Of a stretch of 64,000 bases of DNA, positions 62,137 to 64,000 are shown in pieces; within the stretch, counting starts at the first letter, position 1, and each line of letters opens with the position of its first letter. Position numbers and translations under genes: made by a program. This DNA comes from Allocoleopsis franciscana PCC 7113 (lineage in GTDB: Bacteria > Cyanobacteriota > Cyanobacteriia > Cyanobacteriales > Coleofasciculaceae), in the NCBI RefSeq assembly GCF_000317515.1, contig NC_019739.1, positions 82,046-146,045 on the forward strand, written 5' to 3'. The notes below the pieces were generated by a model. The model had not been told where the DNA came from and did not search any database. It worked only from the letters and a program-made list of their open reading frames with translations.

Positions 62137-63990
62137 CTAGAAAAATTCCGCCAATTCTTCGGCAGTAGGAGCCGAGATAGGCTCACTCGGTAGCGGGAAC
62201 AACGCCTCAGCTAACGCTCTACGCTCTTCAAATTGTTCGCGTCTTTCCTCATCCGTAACGCTATAGGAATTAGCTGCCACTAACCTGGGTCTAATCGTGT
62301 CCCACTTCTTCTCTGACCAATTCATCTCATCAATGTCTTCTTTTGGGACTTTTACAGGCTGAATCAGAGGAACGTAAGCTTCGCTCTGACGGACATAAGC
62401 TGGGTTAATGACTACAGCTTTTCCAGTTCCCAACTTGAGAAATTCGGCTGGTTCTAGGAGAAAGCGCTTCTGATGTTGCTCGTTGAAAGACTTACTTCCT
62501 CCGCCCTTACCCGTACTCCTAGATTTGGATTGAAATTGAATTTCTTGCTCTCCTAAATAATCCGCAAACAACTTAGCGCTGGTAGGGTCTTGAGGGTTGA
62601 AAATAAACTTGCTTGCCGTTCCCCCTACAATGGCTTGAGCGAGTTCTTTGCCGTAAGCTTTCTCTAACTGGCTGATATTCTGGTATCCCAAAATTCCGCA
62701 GAAACCATCTTCTCGGTTTTCGTTCAACCAATTCACTAAGGCTGGCAAATACAAAGTAGGCAACTCATCGAGTGCCACTATCAATGGGTCTTGACGAGGC
62801 ACGGTTCGTGATACATTTCGGGATACTATCATGTGTAAAATTGCTGCCAAGAGCGGTCCGACAATATCCCGGTTATTCCGGTCTAACCCGAAGATGATTA
62901 ATTGCTTACCATCTAAATCCAGCGGCAGGGTCGTATTGCCACAAAATGCTCCTACAAAGTCTTTCTTGAGAAACCGTTGAAAAATCCTCTGAGCCGTACC
63001 AACAATACTGGCAACGGTTTTATCACTATCTTTTACGCTAATGAGCTGAGAAAGTGGTCGGGTTGTCCAAACTTTCAGCTTTCCTTTAGACGCTGCCTCT
63101 AATCGTTGAGGGAGTTGATCTAAACTCAAAATGGCTTGAGCCATCATCAAGTCACAATACTTGTCATCGCCAGTAAGGGTCTTGACGGCTTTGGTTACGA
63201 GTAGAATCCCCTCAATCAAACTGTCCCCAGCTTCTTCAAAGAACTTATCCCCGCCGTTGTTGCCGCCGCCTCGGTCAAAGTTGCGGTTGATGACATTGGA
63301 TAGCTGACCCGCTGCGATCGCATCCTCTTCATCCTTAATCAAATCCAGCGGGTTACACACTTCACTCTCAGGAAACCCAGGCGCAAATACGCGCACGGTA
63401 TAGCCTCGCTTCAGGGCATAAGCAACTGCCCGCTTCGTCTGCGCTGGGTACTTGAAATCGTACAAGCACATAGGAAAACCCTGATCTAAAGCGGAACGAA
63501 TCAGAGGGTCAATCACACTGAACGTTTTGCCAGAACCCGCTGCCCCAATTGCCGCAATTCCTCTTTGAGCATCTGGAACGTACAACGTGGGACTGCTACT
63601 AAAAACCTTGTCTAATTGCTTTTTCCAGGCGGGTGGGGGTGGAGTTTTAATCAGCCCCTTACTGTGCCAGTCTGAATTCAAGCGATCGCGCATGACAAAC
63701 GGAGTTCCTACATAGAGTGCTACATTGTTACGCGACACTTTAACCATCTGTTTTTTAGCTTTAGAGGCAGCCCGCGCCTTCTCCTTAGAGCCTCCCCAAT
63801 AGCTAGTAGCTGTTTTGCCTTTCTTGGCACTGCCAGACATAGCCTGAAAAGCCAGCATAGCGGCAAAACAAGAGAGCAGGATTAAGCCAGAAGGAGACCT
63901 CAATGAAGTGATTAACTGATTGCTCGTAGAAGTGATAGGATTCGTGTTCGCCGATGCGATTACTATTGGTTTTGAAAAAAGATTTGACAT
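62137..63990 (-). CDS. VirD4/TraG-type coupling protein (T4CP)
   Basis: 617 residues. One membrane segment at about 34-51, a basic stretch, Walker A GAAGSGKT 149-156, NPLDLIKDEEDAI, and Walker B LIVALDELPTLYL near 410, followed by GFCGILGYQNISQLEKAYG and FNPQDPTSAKLFADYLGEQE, the hallmarks of TraD/VirD4 coupling ATPases. It docks relaxase-DNA to a type IV secretion channel. No channel genes are in this window, so either they lie beyond base 64000 or the plasmid is mobilised by another. The gene is complete; its promoter is outside the window. Confidence 0.85.
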   Translation of the reverse strand: MSNLFSKPIVIASANTNPITSTSNQLITSLRSPSGLILLSCFAAMLAFQAMSGSAKKGKTATSYWGGSKEKARAASKAKKQMVKVSRNNVALYVGTPFVMRDRLNSDWHSKGLIKTPPPPAWKKQLDKVFSSSPTLYVPDAQRGIAAIGAAGSGKTFSVIDPLIRSALDQGFPMCLYDFKYPAQTKRAVAYALKRGYTVRVFAPGFPESEVCNPLDLIKDEEDAIAAGQLSNVINRNFDRGGGNNGGDKFFEEAGDSLIEGILLVTKAVKTLTGDDKYCDLMMAQAILSLDQLPQRLEAASKGKLKVWTTRPLSQLISVKDSDKTVASIVGTAQRIFQRFLKKDFVGAFCGNTTLPLDLDGKQLIIFGLDRNNRDIVGPLLAAILHMIVSRNVSRTVPRQDPLIVALDELPTLYLPALVNWLNENREDGFCGILGYQNISQLEKAYGKELAQAIVGGTASKFIFNPQDPTSAKLFADYLGEQEIQFQSKSRSTGKGGGSKSFNEQHQKRFLLEPAEFLKLGTGKAVVINPAYVRQSEAYVPLIQPVKVPKEDIDEMNWSEKKWDTIRPRLVAANSYSVTDEERREQFEERRALAEALFPLPSEPISAPTAEELAEFF

Positions 63991-64000
63991 GACATACTAA

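Overview
The window looks like part of a large mobilizable plasmid of a filamentous or colony-forming cyanobacterium. The octamer GCGATCGC (HIP1, typical of cyanobacterial genomes) is frequent in most genes. The cargo is of cyanobacterial style: pentapeptide-repeat membrane proteins, CHAT and trypsin-like proteases, HEAT proteins. There is no rRNA, tRNA or ribosomal-protein gene. Plasmid functions are a MobV relaxase fused to a primase-like region, a VirD4/TraG-type coupling protein, a ParM actin, a ParA-like ATPase and a second DNA polymerase clamp. I saw no replication initiator.

Layout. 0-3.4 kb: end of an unknown gene and an MrfA/YprA-type helicase with a DUF1998 end. 3.7-9.3 kb: an AT-rich block without visible HIP1 sites, holding an HExxH protein, two glycosyltransferases, a NodU/CmcH carbamoyltransferase and a HAD phosphatase; it looks like a transferred carbohydrate or small-molecule modification cluster. 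9.4-13.3 kb: dnaN and two unknown genes, split by an IS5-like transposase; one unknown protein ends in an SSB-like acidic tail. 13.6-17.4 kb: a DUF4326-macro-SLOG fusion followed by a Septu-like ATPase/HNH pair. 17.5-23.5 kb: trypsin-co-occurring domain protein, trypsin-CHAT protein, trypsin plus amidase-like protein, and a membrane pentapeptide protein. The trypsin-CHAT and pentapeptide proteins carry the same approximately 20-residue motif.

23.8-29.6 kb (minus strand): a partition-type operon (ParM, overlapping partner, ParA-like ATPase, three more genes). Upstream of it lie TGGGGAAA-type repeats on an 11-bp period, the architecture expected of a ParM-type centromere. 29.6-30.5 kb: noncoding, with a compact MITE-like element of nested hairpins.

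30.6-50.0 kb is the most striking part: a complete toxin-complex (Tc) locus. It consists of a natural TcB-TcC fusion with a C-terminal ART-like domain, a small zinc-ribbon protein, and a TcA split into two translationally linked genes. Several HIP1 sites inside these genes suggest long residence in cyanobacteria.

50.2-64 kb: relaxase, unknown gene, PIN-domain remnant, a secreted HEAT protein next to a second membrane pentapeptide protein, and a minus-strand transfer operon (coupling protein, small protein, coiled-coil protein, AAA+ ATPase, DUF192 protein). Two genes of this operon are paralogues of two genes in the partition operon. All calls come from reading the sequence without database searches; product names rest on motifs and remembered family features.
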